Assembly (NCBI RefSeq): GCF_023914155.1
Contig: NZ_JAMWYS010000052.1
Coordinates: 1 to 64,000 of the forward strand
DNA length: 64,000 nt
Origin: Solitalea agri
Lineage (GTDB): Bacteria; Bacteroidota; Bacteroidia; Sphingobacteriales; Sphingobacteriaceae
Direction of reading: 5' to 3'
The notes beneath the pieces are model-generated. The model searched no databases. It saw only the letters and a list, made by a program, of their open reading frames with translations, and was not told where the DNA came from. Every line of letters begins with the position of its first letter. Position 1 is the first letter of the stretch. The position numbers were made by a program, and so were the translations under genes. Of the stretch, positions 1 to 7,914 are shown one piece after another.

Positions 1-8
1 TCTTAGTG

Positions 9-16
9 TACTTTTG
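9..16 (+). promoter_or_regulatory. possible -7 promoter box
   Basis: TACTTTTG matches the Bacteroidota -7 consensus TAnnTTTG. It lies about 100 bases before the ABM-fold gene at 116. The -33 partner would be outside the window, so this is only a candidate. Confidence 0.3.
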
Positions 17-115
17 CTTCCTTTCTCATTTTAAATCTAACCATAACAAATCTAAAGGAGCGTAGTCGAAGGCCAAACCACATTAGCTATTAAATTACCC
101 TGCGAGAAAATTAAA

Positions 116-412
116 ATGATATTAGAAGCAGCATTACTCCATGTAAAACCCAGCCACGAACAACAGTTCGAACATGATTTTGCCATTGCCGGCCAATATA
201 TAAGTGTCATTAATGGTTACAAAGGGCATAGCTTACATAAATGCATGGAGCAAGAAAATAAATACTTGTTGCTGGTCAACTGGGAAACTCTCGAAGATCA
301 CACGATCGGCTTCAGGCAATCAGCTGAATATTTGGAATGGAAGAAACTGCTCCATCATTATTACGATCCTTTTCCGGTTGTCGAGCATTTTGAAAAGGTA
401 TTGGAAAATTAA
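116..412 (+). CDS. ABM-fold (antibiotic biosynthesis monooxygenase-like) protein
   Basis: This is a 98-residue single-domain protein that fits the dimeric alpha/beta-barrel ABM family in length and pattern. An N-terminal strand (ILEAALLHV) is followed by a helix with the family-like spacing, a central strand ending in LLLVNWETLEDH, and a C-terminal FPVVEHFEKV segment. Some relatives are cofactor-free monooxygenases of quinones or aromatics and others degrade haem. Nothing visible chooses between these, so no substrate is assigned. It is a single gene, closed by a hairpin that begins inside its stop codon and is shared with the convergent aldo/keto reductase. Confidence 0.75.
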   Translation: MILEAALLHVKPSHEQQFEHDFAIAGQYISVINGYKGHSLHKCMEQENKYLLLVNWETLEDHTIGFRQSAEYLEWKKLLHHYYDPFPVVEHFEKVLEN

Positions 413-453
413 CGAAAAAGCCATCCCTGTTTTCTAAGGACGGCTATTTCGTT
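411..453. terminator. bidirectional terminator hairpin
   Basis: The arms aacgaaaaagccatcc (411-426) and ggacggctatttcgtt (438-453) form a 16-base stem with two imperfect pairs and an 11-base loop. It lies between the convergent genes ending at 412 (+) and 472 (-). Confidence 0.6.
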
Positions 454-471
454 AAACTCTTCTATTCAAAA

Positions 472-1461
472 TTACTGATTCACTATTTTCATTCCTGCTT
501 CATTATACCGGTCTCCGGCAACAGCGCCTTTTGGTAAAATGGCTTCTAATGTTTTTAAGTCCTCCGCAGTTAAATGCACATTCAGGGCTGCGACGTTTTC
601 TTCCAGATATTTGATTCGTTTGGTGCCAGGTATAGGGAATATATGATCACCATGAGCCATTACCCAAGCCAAAGCCAACTGCGAAGGTTTACAGCCTTTT
701 TCCATCGCCAATTCTTCAATTTTGAAGACGAGTTGCAGATTCTTGTCAAAGTTTTCTCCCTGGAAACGAGGCGAAACTCTTCGGTAATCATCTTTGGCCA
801 GGTCTTCGAACTTCTTTATTTGTCCGGTTAAAAAGCCTCTTCCCAGCGGACTGTAAGCTACAAATGCAACACCCAGCTCTTTACAAGTTTCTAGTAACCC
901 ATCTTCCGGGTCGCGGCTCCATAGTGAATATTCGCTTTGTACAGCGGTAATTGGATGAACTGCATGTGCTTTGCGTAAAGTGTCTGCAGAAACTTCAGAT
1001 AACCCTATTCCTTTGACTTTGCCTTGTTTTACCAGTTGTCCCATTGCTTCAACAGTCACTTCAATAGGAGTGGCCGGATCTTGTCGGTGCAAATAGTACA
1101 GATCGATCACCTCCACCTGAAGCCGTTTTAAACTTGCTTCACAAGCTGAGAAAACATAATCAGGTTTTCCATTAATGCCGCGTTTTGTTGGATCATTCGG
1201 GTCGCGTTGTATGCCGAATTTGGTTGCCAGCGTGATGTTATTTCTAATTCCTTTGAGTGCTTTTGAAAGTAATTCCTCATTATGAAATGGGCCGTACATA
1301 TCAGCGGTGTCCCAAAACGTCACTCCTAAATCATAGGCTCTTTGTAGTGTTTTAAGCGAAGTTTCATCATCTTTTGCACCATAAAACTCACTCATCCCCA
1401 TGCATCCTAGTCCCAGTTCAGAAGCTGTTAACCCTTGACTGCCCAATGCTTTTGTTTTCAT
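472..1461 (-). CDS. aldo/keto reductase
   Basis: A 329-residue NAD(P)H-dependent oxidoreductase of the aldo/keto reductase superfamily. These are cytosolic TIM-barrel enzymes that reduce aldehydes and ketones. The catalytic tetrad is readable as Asp51 and Tyr56 in WDTADMYG, Lys81 in LATKFG and His125 in LYYLHRQDP. The late segments [13 protein letters not shown] and FPIPGTKR match the cofactor-binding part of the family. Full family length and an ATG start support the boundaries. The substrate is unknown, and neither neighbour suggests a pathway. Confidence 0.92.
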   Translation of the reverse strand: MKTKALGSQGLTASELGLGCMGMSEFYGAKDDETSLKTLQRAYDLGVTFWDTADMYGPFHNEELLSKALKGIRNNITLATKFGIQRDPNDPTKRGINGKPDYVFSACEASLKRLQVEVIDLYYLHRQDPATPIEVTVEAMGQLVKQGKVKGIGLSEVSADTLRKAHAVHPITAVQSEYSLWSRDPEDGLLETCKELGVAFVAYSPLGRGFLTGQIKKFEDLAKDDYRRVSPRFQGENFDKNLQLVFKIEELAMEKGCKPSQLALAWVMAHGDHIFPIPGTKRIKYLEENVAALNVHLTAEDLKTLEAILPKGAVAGDRYNEAGMKIVNQ

Positions 1462-1577
1462 GTTTAATGGAAGTTTTTAGTTTAAAACATAGTTAACAGC
1501 TGTCTCCTTTAATATGTTTTGGTATAGAATTAAATAAATGCTATTTCTTATTTTGAACTTTTATTGATTCTGATTAA

Positions 1578-2288
1578 ATGAGAAGATCATTAGTTTACCT
1601 GTTAGTCGTGTTTACAATTCTGTCTGGGTGTAAAAAATCAAATGAGGATGGTAATAATTATATAGAGGCCAAACCATTGTTTTTTGCACTTCATAATGGT
1701 AGCTGGTTGGATAATAAATGGATTAGAGATCCTAAAAATCTCATTGCTATACATGAAACCCTAAAAAATGTGGGTTACATGAATCTGTTAGATGATGAAT
1801 TTCTTTTTGATGAAAACATAAATATTCATGATATCTATATAAATAAACAATTCGGTCAATTGCTGGATAGCCTTCAGCTTACATATAGCCAAAAAAGTAT
1901 TACTAAAAAATACTATCGCGAATTTTGGGAAAGACGTAAGAAAGAGAGAAATGACAGTATAGTATTTGTGATTATTAAAGACATAAACTTTGCACTAAAA
2001 AACAAGCTAGGATCAGGAGTCTTATCAATCGATTCGAAGCCAGAATTGGTCAACGATACTTTATATCATTTGTTAAATATAGAATATCGTTCCGACTCGC
2101 TTAATGAACAATTAGCATTGAAAGATTTTGAAACACTCCGAAAGTTGGGGTTTCACCAATCCGCTTATAACTTACTTTTTAATCGCTACAAGTATCAAGA
2201 CCTTAAGTGGAATAGGGATAGTTTAAAGAAAACCTTAAAACATTCAAAGTCCTATTCCGAAGTATGGTTTCAGGATGATACTAAATGA
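1578..2288 (+). CDS. hypothetical lipoprotein
   Basis: A 236-residue protein with a short lipoprotein signal: Arg-Arg, a hydrophobic core and lipobox LSGC with the lipidated Cys at residue 18. The mature part is rich in Asn, Lys and Asp and has no motif I recognise. It probably sits in the outer or inner membrane facing the periplasm. It ends eight bases before the end of the convergent hemN gene. Base composition is more AT-rich than its neighbours, which is common for Bacteroidota accessory lipoproteins. Confidence 0.75.
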   Translation: MRRSLVYLLVVFTILSGCKKSNEDGNNYIEAKPLFFALHNGSWLDNKWIRDPKNLIAIHETLKNVGYMNLLDDEFLFDENINIHDIYINKQFGQLLDSLQLTYSQKSITKKYYREFWERRKKERNDSIVFVIIKDINFALKNKLGSGVLSIDSKPELVNDTLYHLLNIEYRSDSLNEQLALKDFETLRKLGFHQSAYNLLFNRYKYQDLKWNRDSLKKTLKHSKSYSEVWFQDDTK

Positions 2289-2296
2289 TATTGTTC

Positions 2297-3661
2297 TTAT
2301 ACCGTCATTGAAAATAAGCGTGTTTCAGGTTGTTTGCGAGTCAGCCTCAGGTCAAAGGCCATGCAAATGTTTCGTACAAAAGGAACACCTTCGGTGGTTA
2401 TTGATAATCCATTCCGGGTAAAAGTAAGTAACCCGTCTTCTTCCATTTCTTTCAGCGACAGAATAACTGTAGGTAATTCGGGGAACTGCAGCTCATGGCT
2501 TTCCCAGGAAGTTTGGAGCGTGCACATCAGGTTTAGGATATGCTTCCGAATGATCAGGTCTTCGTTGTTAAGTAAATGTCCTCTATATATTGGGAGTTGG
2601 TTTTGTTCAATTAAGGCGTAATATTCTTCAAGCGTTTTTACATTTTGGGCAAAGGCAAACCATGAATCACTAATCGATGAAACACCCAAGCCGATCATTA
2701 ATTGCGTTTTTGAAGAAGTATAACCCATAAAATTACGGTGAAGCTTTTTGTTTTGCAGCGAAGTATATAAGCTATCTGTTTTCAAAGCGAAATGGTCCAT
2801 GCCAATTTCGGCGTAGCCATTTTCTTCAAGTAATAATTTACCAAGGTTATAGAGCGAACGCTTTTCGTCATCTTTTGGTAGGTCGTTTTCATCAAAACCA
2901 CGTTGTCCGTTGCCTTTAATCCAAGGAACATGGGCGTAGCTGTAAAAAGCAATTCTATCAGGTTTTAATAAGTTGGTTTTCTCAATAGTTTCGGCTATGC
3001 TTAAGCGGGTTTGCTTCGGTAATCCGAAAACCAGGTCGTGGCCAATTGACTCATAACCAATTTCGCGCGCCCAGTTATGTACACGCTCTACATTTTCAAA
3101 TGGTTGAATACGATGAATAGCTTTTTGAATTACCGGGTCGTAATCCTGAACACCAAAACTTACTCTCTTAAACCCAAGGTCATAAAGTGTTTGCAAATGC
3201 TCTCGAGTGGTATTATTCGGATGCCCTTCAAAACTAAAGTCCCATTCAGTACTTCTGTCGGCCAGTTCAAATAAACCGTTGATAAGTTTTTTTAGTTGCT
3301 CAGGAGCGAAAAAGGTGGGAGTGCCCCCTCCTAAATGAATTTCTTTAATGATAGGCCTGCCTCCAAACAAATCAACATATAGCTTCCATTCTTTGAGCAG
3401 CGCGTTAATATAAGGCGACTCGACAGTATGATTGGTGGTTATGCGTTTGTTGCAGCCGCAAAAAGTACAAAGGCTCTCACAAAATGGCAGGTGGATATAG
3501 AGGCTGATGCCTTCAGTTGAATTGCTTTGTTTAAATGCTTGATTTACTGATAATTTCCAGTCTTCAGCAGTGAATTGAAGTTCGTCCCAATAGGGTACAG
3601 TTGGGTAACTGGTATATCGTGGCCCTGGTACATTATATTTTTGGATAAGTTGATGATTCAT
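2297..3661 (-). CDS. hemN: oxygen-independent coproporphyrinogen III dehydrogenase HemN
   Basis: A 454-residue radical SAM enzyme that converts coproporphyrinogen III to protoporphyrinogen IX in haem synthesis without oxygen. The cluster motif is CESLCTFCGCNK, with Cys61, Cys65 and Cys68 as the expected 4Fe-4S ligands followed by Cys70. This CGCNK extension and the length of about 455 residues distinguish true HemN from shorter HemW-like proteins. The N-terminal YNVPGPRYTSYPTVP and the segment HLGGGTPTFF are also typical. It is a single leftward gene with a possible FNR-type site upstream, which would suit an anaerobic haem enzyme. Confidence 0.95.
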   Translation of the reverse strand: MNHQLIQKYNVPGPRYTSYPTVPYWDELQFTAEDWKLSVNQAFKQSNSTEGISLYIHLPFCESLCTFCGCNKRITTNHTVESPYINALLKEWKLYVDLFGGRPIIKEIHLGGGTPTFFAPEQLKKLINGLFELADRSTEWDFSFEGHPNNTTREHLQTLYDLGFKRVSFGVQDYDPVIQKAIHRIQPFENVERVHNWAREIGYESIGHDLVFGLPKQTRLSIAETIEKTNLLKPDRIAFYSYAHVPWIKGNGQRGFDENDLPKDDEKRSLYNLGKLLLEENGYAEIGMDHFALKTDSLYTSLQNKKLHRNFMGYTSSKTQLMIGLGVSSISDSWFAFAQNVKTLEEYYALIEQNQLPIYRGHLLNNEDLIIRKHILNLMCTLQTSWESHELQFPELPTVILSLKEMEEDGLLTFTRNGLSITTEGVPFVRNICMAFDLRLTRKQPETRLFSMTV

Positions 3662-3713
3662 AATACTTTATTAATATTCTTTCAAAAATCAGGCATCTGC
3701 AAAAAATAAAAAC

Positions 3714-3725
3714 TGATAAAAATCA
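3714..3725 (-). promoter_or_regulatory. FNR/CRP-like palindrome upstream of hemN
   Basis: TGAT-aaaa-ATCA is a perfect 12-base dyad of the kind bound by FNR/CRP-family regulators. Its centre is about 58 bases before the hemN start. A T-rich, -7-like stretch on the hemN strand follows it at about 3700-3708, although the spacing there is one base longer than consensus. Confidence 0.4.
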
Positions 3726-3816
3726 TATTTAACGGTTTTTACAAATAAATGATTGTTAGTTGGACCAATACTCGAATGCATATTTTCCTTAAATTCGGCA
3801 GCTAGGTTAAAATCGA

Positions 3817-4875
3817 ATGTTTTCATATATACTTAATAAATCTTTTTACGGCTTATTGGTGATGCTGGGCATTGTGGTGGCGGTCTTCTTTCTGTTCAAT
3901 ATTTTGCCTTCCGACCCTGCCCGTATGACTATGGGACAACGGGCCGATGTTCAGTCATTGGAGGCGGTGAGAAAAGAACTAGGACTCGATAAGCCAATGC
4001 CGGTTCAGTTTGTCTTGTTTTTAAATGATGTCTCTCCCATTGGGATTCATGGTGCTGATTCAACGAGTCAGGCTAAATATCATTATCAAAAACTTTTTTC
4101 GGTAGGTAAAGAGGATGTGTTGGCCTTGAAATGGCCTTACCTGCGCCGATCTTATCAAACCAAAAAGGAAGTATCTGAAATATTAAAAGAAGCGATTCCT
4201 AATACACTCGTTTTGGCGGTTACAGCGATGGTTTTCGCATCGGTTTTAGGAATAGCTTTGGGCGTGGTTTCGGCTATTAAAAAAGATACCTGGATTGACA
4301 AAGCCTCCATTGGTTTTTCGATCATTGGAATTTCAGCGCCTTCTTTCTTCGCTGGGATCATCATCGCCTGGCTGTTTGGCTTTGTTCTAAGCGATTACAC
4401 AGGCTTAAACATGTCGGGAAGTTTACATAATTATGATCCGTTTAAAGGCGAAGTGTTAACCTTGAAGAATCTGTGGCTGCCGATGATCACCTTGGGTTTG
4501 CGTCCTTTAGCCATTATTGTGCAGTTAACACGCAGTTCAATGTTGGATGTATTGGCAATGGATTACATCCGAACAGCACGAGCCAAAGGGTTAAGCAATT
4601 ATTCGGTAGTGGTAAAACATGCCCTTAGAAATGCGCTTAACCCGGTAGTTACGGCTATTTCTGGATGGTTCGCATCGTTAATTGCAGGTTCGTTTTTTAT
4701 CGAATATATCTTCGGTTACAATGGCTTGGGGAAAGCTACCGTTGATGCCTTAGGACTGGCTGATTTTCCGGTGGTAATGGGGTCTATTCTTTTCTGCGGA
4801 TTTATTTTCGTGGTGCTTAATATATTGGTTGATGTGCTTTACGGTGTGCTTGATCCGAGGGTGAGGGTGAGGTAA
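3817..4875 (+). CDS. ABC transporter permease, OppB/DppB type
   Basis: A 352-residue inner-membrane permease of the oligopeptide/dipeptide class. It has an N-terminal membrane helix (GLLVMLGIVVAVFFLFNILP), the family signature SDPAR after it, and a large periplasmic loop. The C-terminal half holds at least five helices, with the coupling-loop region DYIRTARAKGLS contacting the ATPase. It normally pairs with an OppC-like permease, ATPases and a binding protein, none of which is nearby. It is followed after 34 bases by shikimate kinase on the same strand. The substrate, peptide or other, is not shown by sequence. Confidence 0.88.
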   Translation: MFSYILNKSFYGLLVMLGIVVAVFFLFNILPSDPARMTMGQRADVQSLEAVRKELGLDKPMPVQFVLFLNDVSPIGIHGADSTSQAKYHYQKLFSVGKEDVLALKWPYLRRSYQTKKEVSEILKEAIPNTLVLAVTAMVFASVLGIALGVVSAIKKDTWIDKASIGFSIIGISAPSFFAGIIIAWLFGFVLSDYTGLNMSGSLHNYDPFKGEVLTLKNLWLPMITLGLRPLAIIVQLTRSSMLDVLAMDYIRTARAKGLSNYSVVVKHALRNALNPVVTAISGWFASLIAGSFFIEYIFGYNGLGKATVDALGLADFPVVMGSILFCGFIFVVLNILVDVLYGVLDPRVRVR

Positions 4876-4909
4876 GAGCAATTTTAAAATTTAAAATCAA
4901 AATCAAAAA

Positions 4910-5416
4910 TTGAAAATATTCTTAATTGGCTTTATGGGAGCCGGAAAAACCACTTTCGGCAAGCGACTGGCAAAAAAATTAGACTTCCCATTTTTTGACC
5001 TTGATCATTTAATTGAAGATATCACTGGCGGCTCGGTTGCCGATTATTTTGCCAAGAATGGTGAGGCGCAGTTCCGTGATTTTGAGAAGGAGGTTCTACA
5101 AAAACATGATTTCCCGGAAAACTTTGTGCTGTCGACCGGTGGTGGTGCCCCTTGTTTTCACGATAACATGGAGTGGATGAATAAAGCCGGCAAAACAATT
5201 TACCTGCAACTATCTCCTAAAGCTATAGCCGGCCGTTTAGAAAATGCCAAAGAAGAGCGTCCCTTAATTAAAGGTTTAAAAGGAGATGAACTGGTGCAGT
5301 TTATTGAACAACGGTTAGCTGCCCGCGAAGATTTTTATAAACAGGCCCATTTTATTGTTGATGGTTTAAGCGTTAATCCTGATGCCGTGATTGAGTTGTT
5401 AACGCGGCAGTGGTAG
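4910..5416 (+). CDS. aroK: shikimate kinase
   Basis: A 168-residue P-loop kinase that phosphorylates shikimate in the chorismate pathway in the cytosol. The Walker A motif GFMGAGKT is at residues 7-14, the substrate-binding region FDLDHLIE at 29-36 and FRDFE near 55, and the glycine-rich GGGA at 77-80. The reading frame has no ATG before the Walker A loop, where the only Met would be too late. The start is therefore the TTG at 4910, giving the normal family N-terminus. It probably shares a transcript with the permease upstream. Confidence 0.93.
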   Translation: MKIFLIGFMGAGKTTFGKRLAKKLDFPFFDLDHLIEDITGGSVADYFAKNGEAQFRDFEKEVLQKHDFPENFVLSTGGGAPCFHDNMEWMNKAGKTIYLQLSPKAIAGRLENAKEERPLIKGLKGDELVQFIEQRLAAREDFYKQAHFIVDGLSVNPDAVIELLTRQW

Positions 5417-5617
5417 GGTAACAGGTTAACGGTGGTGGTATAAGTTTGTGGGACTTGAACGGAAGGCTGACTGACCTTCAGGTACTAACGGTTGGAACGA
5501 GAATCAACTGTGTCGAATGTCTTTAATTTGGTTACGCCGCATCGAACTATGTTAATGTTGTTTTCAATGAGCCTTTAACTAGTTTACTCTTTGCCAATAA
5601 ACACTATGCTTAACTTT

Positions 5618-5824
5618 ATGAAAAATACTTTACCTATATCTTTCATTTTTTGGTGACAATTTTGGCTCATGAAATCAAGCTGATAAAAAAGATCAACCTA
5701 AAAAAGAAAGCTCACAACCCAAAGAAAGGAGCCTGATGAAAATGATAATTCTGGGCTGCCAGAGCCACAATTTATCACTGACCCGGAACAAAAAAGATTG
5801 TTTTGGAATCTATCAAAATTTTAA
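5618..5824 (+). pseudogene. decayed lipoprotein gene remnant
   Basis: Reading from the ATG at 5618 gives a signal-peptide-like start (MKNTLPISFIF) that breaks off. In the frame with a hydrophobic run followed by Gly-Ser, the codon where a lipobox Cys would stand is TGA. That same frame continues NQADKKDQPKKESSQPKE, a typical lipoprotein linker. A further frame change gives EPDENDNSGLPEPQ and ends FWNLSKF at a TAA. This reads as a small lipoprotein with a nonsense change at the Cys codon and at least one indel. The 200 bases before it (5417-5617) show nothing else I can name. Confidence 0.4.
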
Positions 5825-5939
5825 CTTAAAGTTCAATTGGCTTTTAAGGATTGAGCAGATAGTCGACAAGTGGTTGCTGAACACTCCTACTTCCATGCAA
5901 GGCCTAAAAGCAGTATATTTGATTAAAAGCAATAGATAT

Positions 5940-6176
5940 ATGTCCACTGTAGAATTGAGAAGACTGCTTATCGAGAAAATCAAAACAACTGAAAATAAGG
6001 AACTTCTTCAAGAGGTCTATCGACTGCTTGACCTTGAGGAAAGGGATATAGTGAAATACGATCTATCGGATGTTCAAAGGAACGCTATTAATGAGGCAAA
6101 AGAACAAATTAAGACAGGTCGGTTTTTGACAAATGATCAGGCCGATAATGAAATCGACGAATGGCTAAACAAGTAA
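5940..6176 (+). CDS. type II antitoxin, RelB-like
   Basis: A 78-residue acidic, helical protein beginning MSTVELRRLLIEKI. The open frame extends upstream to 5736, but the earlier part reads like noncoding sequence and overlaps a decayed lipoprotein, so I start at the ATG at 5940. Its C-terminal part (residues about 45-78, AKEQIKTGRFLTNDQADNEI) matches the toxin-wrapping tail of small antitoxins. It overlaps the toxin gene by 16 bases, the usual arrangement for translational coupling. The expected role is to neutralise the toxin and repress the pair's own promoter. Confidence 0.7.
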   Translation: MSTVELRRLLIEKIKTTENKELLQEVYRLLDLEERDIVKYDLSDVQRNAINEAKEQIKTGRFLTNDQADNEIDEWLNK

Positions 6177-6463
6177 TATGGTCTTTTCGAGCACAATCAG
6201 ATAGAAAGGAAATTTTGGATTATTGGCGGCAAAGGAACAAATCAACATCTTACTGCAAAAAGTTAAATCAGTTATTTAAAGAATCAATTAAGATTATCGC
6301 TGATTTTCCAAAAATCGGAAGGTCTACCAACGATTTCAATATCAGAGTGAAGATCGTTAAAGATTACTTGATCATCTACGAGGAAACTGCAACTCAAATA
6401 TTGATCTTAACAATTTGGGATGGCCGTCAAGATCCCGAAAAGCTTCATAAAATTCTCAAGTAA
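6161..6463 (+). CDS. type II toxin, RelE/ParE family
   Basis: A 100-residue basic protein of the RelE/ParE fold. Family features are the N-terminal WSFRAQSDRKEILDYW, the middle FPKIGRST, the strand VKDYLIIYEE and the C-terminal strand ILTIWDGRQDPEKL. Members either cleave mRNA at the ribosome or poison gyrase. The sequence alone does not decide which. It overlaps the antitoxin upstream and is followed by a strong hairpin terminator. Confidence 0.85.
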   Translation: MAKQVIWSFRAQSDRKEILDYWRQRNKSTSYCKKLNQLFKESIKIIADFPKIGRSTNDFNIRVKIVKDYLIIYEETATQILILTIWDGRQDPEKLHKILK

Positions 6464-6551
6464 AGACATTCTGCCTTAATCTTGTATCATTACTTGGATA
6501 AAATTATGGTGTCCACCCTAAACTGTCTTCCATGATCGCTGCATAAAAAAC

Positions 6552-6604
6552 AATTCGCGTTCTGTTTAGGAGAGAGTAGCCATCCACTAAACAGAATGCG
6601 AATT
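6552..6604. terminator. bidirectional terminator hairpin
   Basis: Arms aattcgcgttctgtttag (6552-6569) and ctaaacagaatgcgaatt (6587-6604) pair over 18 bases with one G-U pair. A T-run follows on the + strand, and an A-run before the left arm gives a T-run on the - strand. It ends both the toxin gene and the cytochrome gene. Confidence 0.75.
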
Positions 6605-6613
6605 TTATTAAGA

Positions 6614-7591
6614 TTAACTGCGTGGTTTGAATTTTACTACTGAATTACTAATAGGCTTTATGGTACGCAAATATGCGTAGATAGCTGCCAGATCCTCATC
6701 TTTCATTTTCGCATACATGGTCCACGGCATCATAGAGTTGAAATCGGTTTCTGCAACTGGTTTTGCAATAGAGGAACTATCTCTAAACAACTTGAATTTA
6801 TTCAAGAATTGCTCTTGCGTCCATGAACCAATTCCTGTTTTCGTATCGGGAGTAATGTTGGCCGTAGATAAAACCCCTCCTGGCATTTCAAATGTGCGTC
6901 CTCCGGCAAAGTCCATTCCTTCAAGATATTCGCCTTTAATAAGTTGTGTATGGCAATCGAAGCAGGATGCCGCAGTTACCAGGTACTTACCATATTTTAT
7001 TTGATCGGCAGGTGAAGGCATTTTTTGAAGGTTCGCCTTAGCTGGAATGGTATTGATGATAAAGTTCATCGGGAAATCTGATTCCGATTCTGGAACAGAA
7101 TTCTCAATAGACGGCAAAGTTCTCAGATAGGCAATGACCGATTTTATATCTTCTTCATCCAGTTTACCATAATTTGCATGAGGCATAACCGGGAAGATTG
7201 GCTTTCCATTTTTACGCACGCCTGTGGTTATGGCTCTGAAAACTTCTCCATCGGTCCAGTTGCCAATACCTGCAGGGGTAATGTTTGCGGCAAAATAGGT
7301 GCCTGGGAACCCCATTGTATGATTAAACTCATCACCACCTTGTCCTAAGGTGCCGGGAGTTACGGGACCCGAAAACTTGCTCCAATCACGTTTGCTGTGG
7401 CAATCCATACATACCATTACTGCGGTTGCCAAATACTCACCGCGTTTAATACGCTCAGGAGTAAGTTCAACTTTCATTTCTTGTGGCGGGCCAACGTTTG
7501 GTAAGGCCGTTTTTACATATACCCCCATACCTATTACTGCTACAACAACAAAGAGGAGTATAAAACCCAAGACTTTAAATACTTTTTTCAT
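6614..7591 (-). CDS. diheme c-type cytochrome
   Basis: A 325-residue membrane-anchored cytochrome. The open frame continues upstream to 7636, but the ATG at 7591 begins a clean membrane anchor (MKKVFKVLGFILLFVVVAV), so I use it. Two haem-binding motifs are visible, CMDCH at residues 61-65 and CFDCH at 210-214, each followed by a cytochrome c-like domain with possible axial Met residues in FPVMPHANYG and SMMPWTMYAKM. Related proteins are electron-transfer subunits of periplasmic dehydrogenases, but no dehydrogenase is adjacent. It acts in the periplasm, tethered to the inner membrane. Confidence 0.88.
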   Translation of the reverse strand: MKKVFKVLGFILLFVVVAVIGMGVYVKTALPNVGPPQEMKVELTPERIKRGEYLATAVMVCMDCHSKRDWSKFSGPVTPGTLGQGGDEFNHTMGFPGTYFAANITPAGIGNWTDGEVFRAITTGVRKNGKPIFPVMPHANYGKLDEEDIKSVIAYLRTLPSIENSVPESESDFPMNFIINTIPAKANLQKMPSPADQIKYGKYLVTAASCFDCHTQLIKGEYLEGMDFAGGRTFEMPGGVLSTANITPDTKTGIGSWTQEQFLNKFKLFRDSSSIAKPVAETDFNSMMPWTMYAKMKDEDLAAIYAYLRTIKPISNSVVKFKPRS

Positions 7592-7690
7592 ATAGATTGA
7601 TTTATAGAAGTTTATGGAATTAAAATACAGTTTCAAGTTTAATATTCAAATTAATAGGCAGTTTTTTGCTCAATAGGATTATAATTTAAG

Positions 7691-7833
7691 TCGATAGACC
7701 ATAGTCAATGGATCATACTGCTTGACTAATCTATAGATCATTGACTATCGACGATGGACAGTTAACTAGTGTTTAGAACCAGGCAGGCCATAACTTCTGA
7801 CTCGATCAGGTCCATGGACTATCGACTATGGGC
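7691..7833. repeat. cluster of GACTATCGAC-type short repeats
   Basis: Three related copies occur in the gap before recQ: 7691-7714 (with ccatagtcaatggatc), 7736-7760 (gatcattgactatcgacgat) and 7809-7833 (ccatggactatcgactatgg). The first two are inverted relative to each other and could form a long imperfect hairpin. They look like a dispersed intergenic repeat rather than coding sequence. The rest of 7592-7914 holds no gene. Confidence 0.5.
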
Positions 7834-7914
7834 CAACAAATGCTTTATCTACAATCCTTCATTAAGGTTGAATAAAAGTGTTGTAAAACATCCTCGAATT
7901 CTCATTTTTGCACC

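Noticed and set aside
5736-5939. N-terminal extension of the antitoxin frame.
   Set aside because: It overlaps the lipoprotein relic, has no antitoxin-like pattern, and the ATG at 5940 gives the normal size and overlap.
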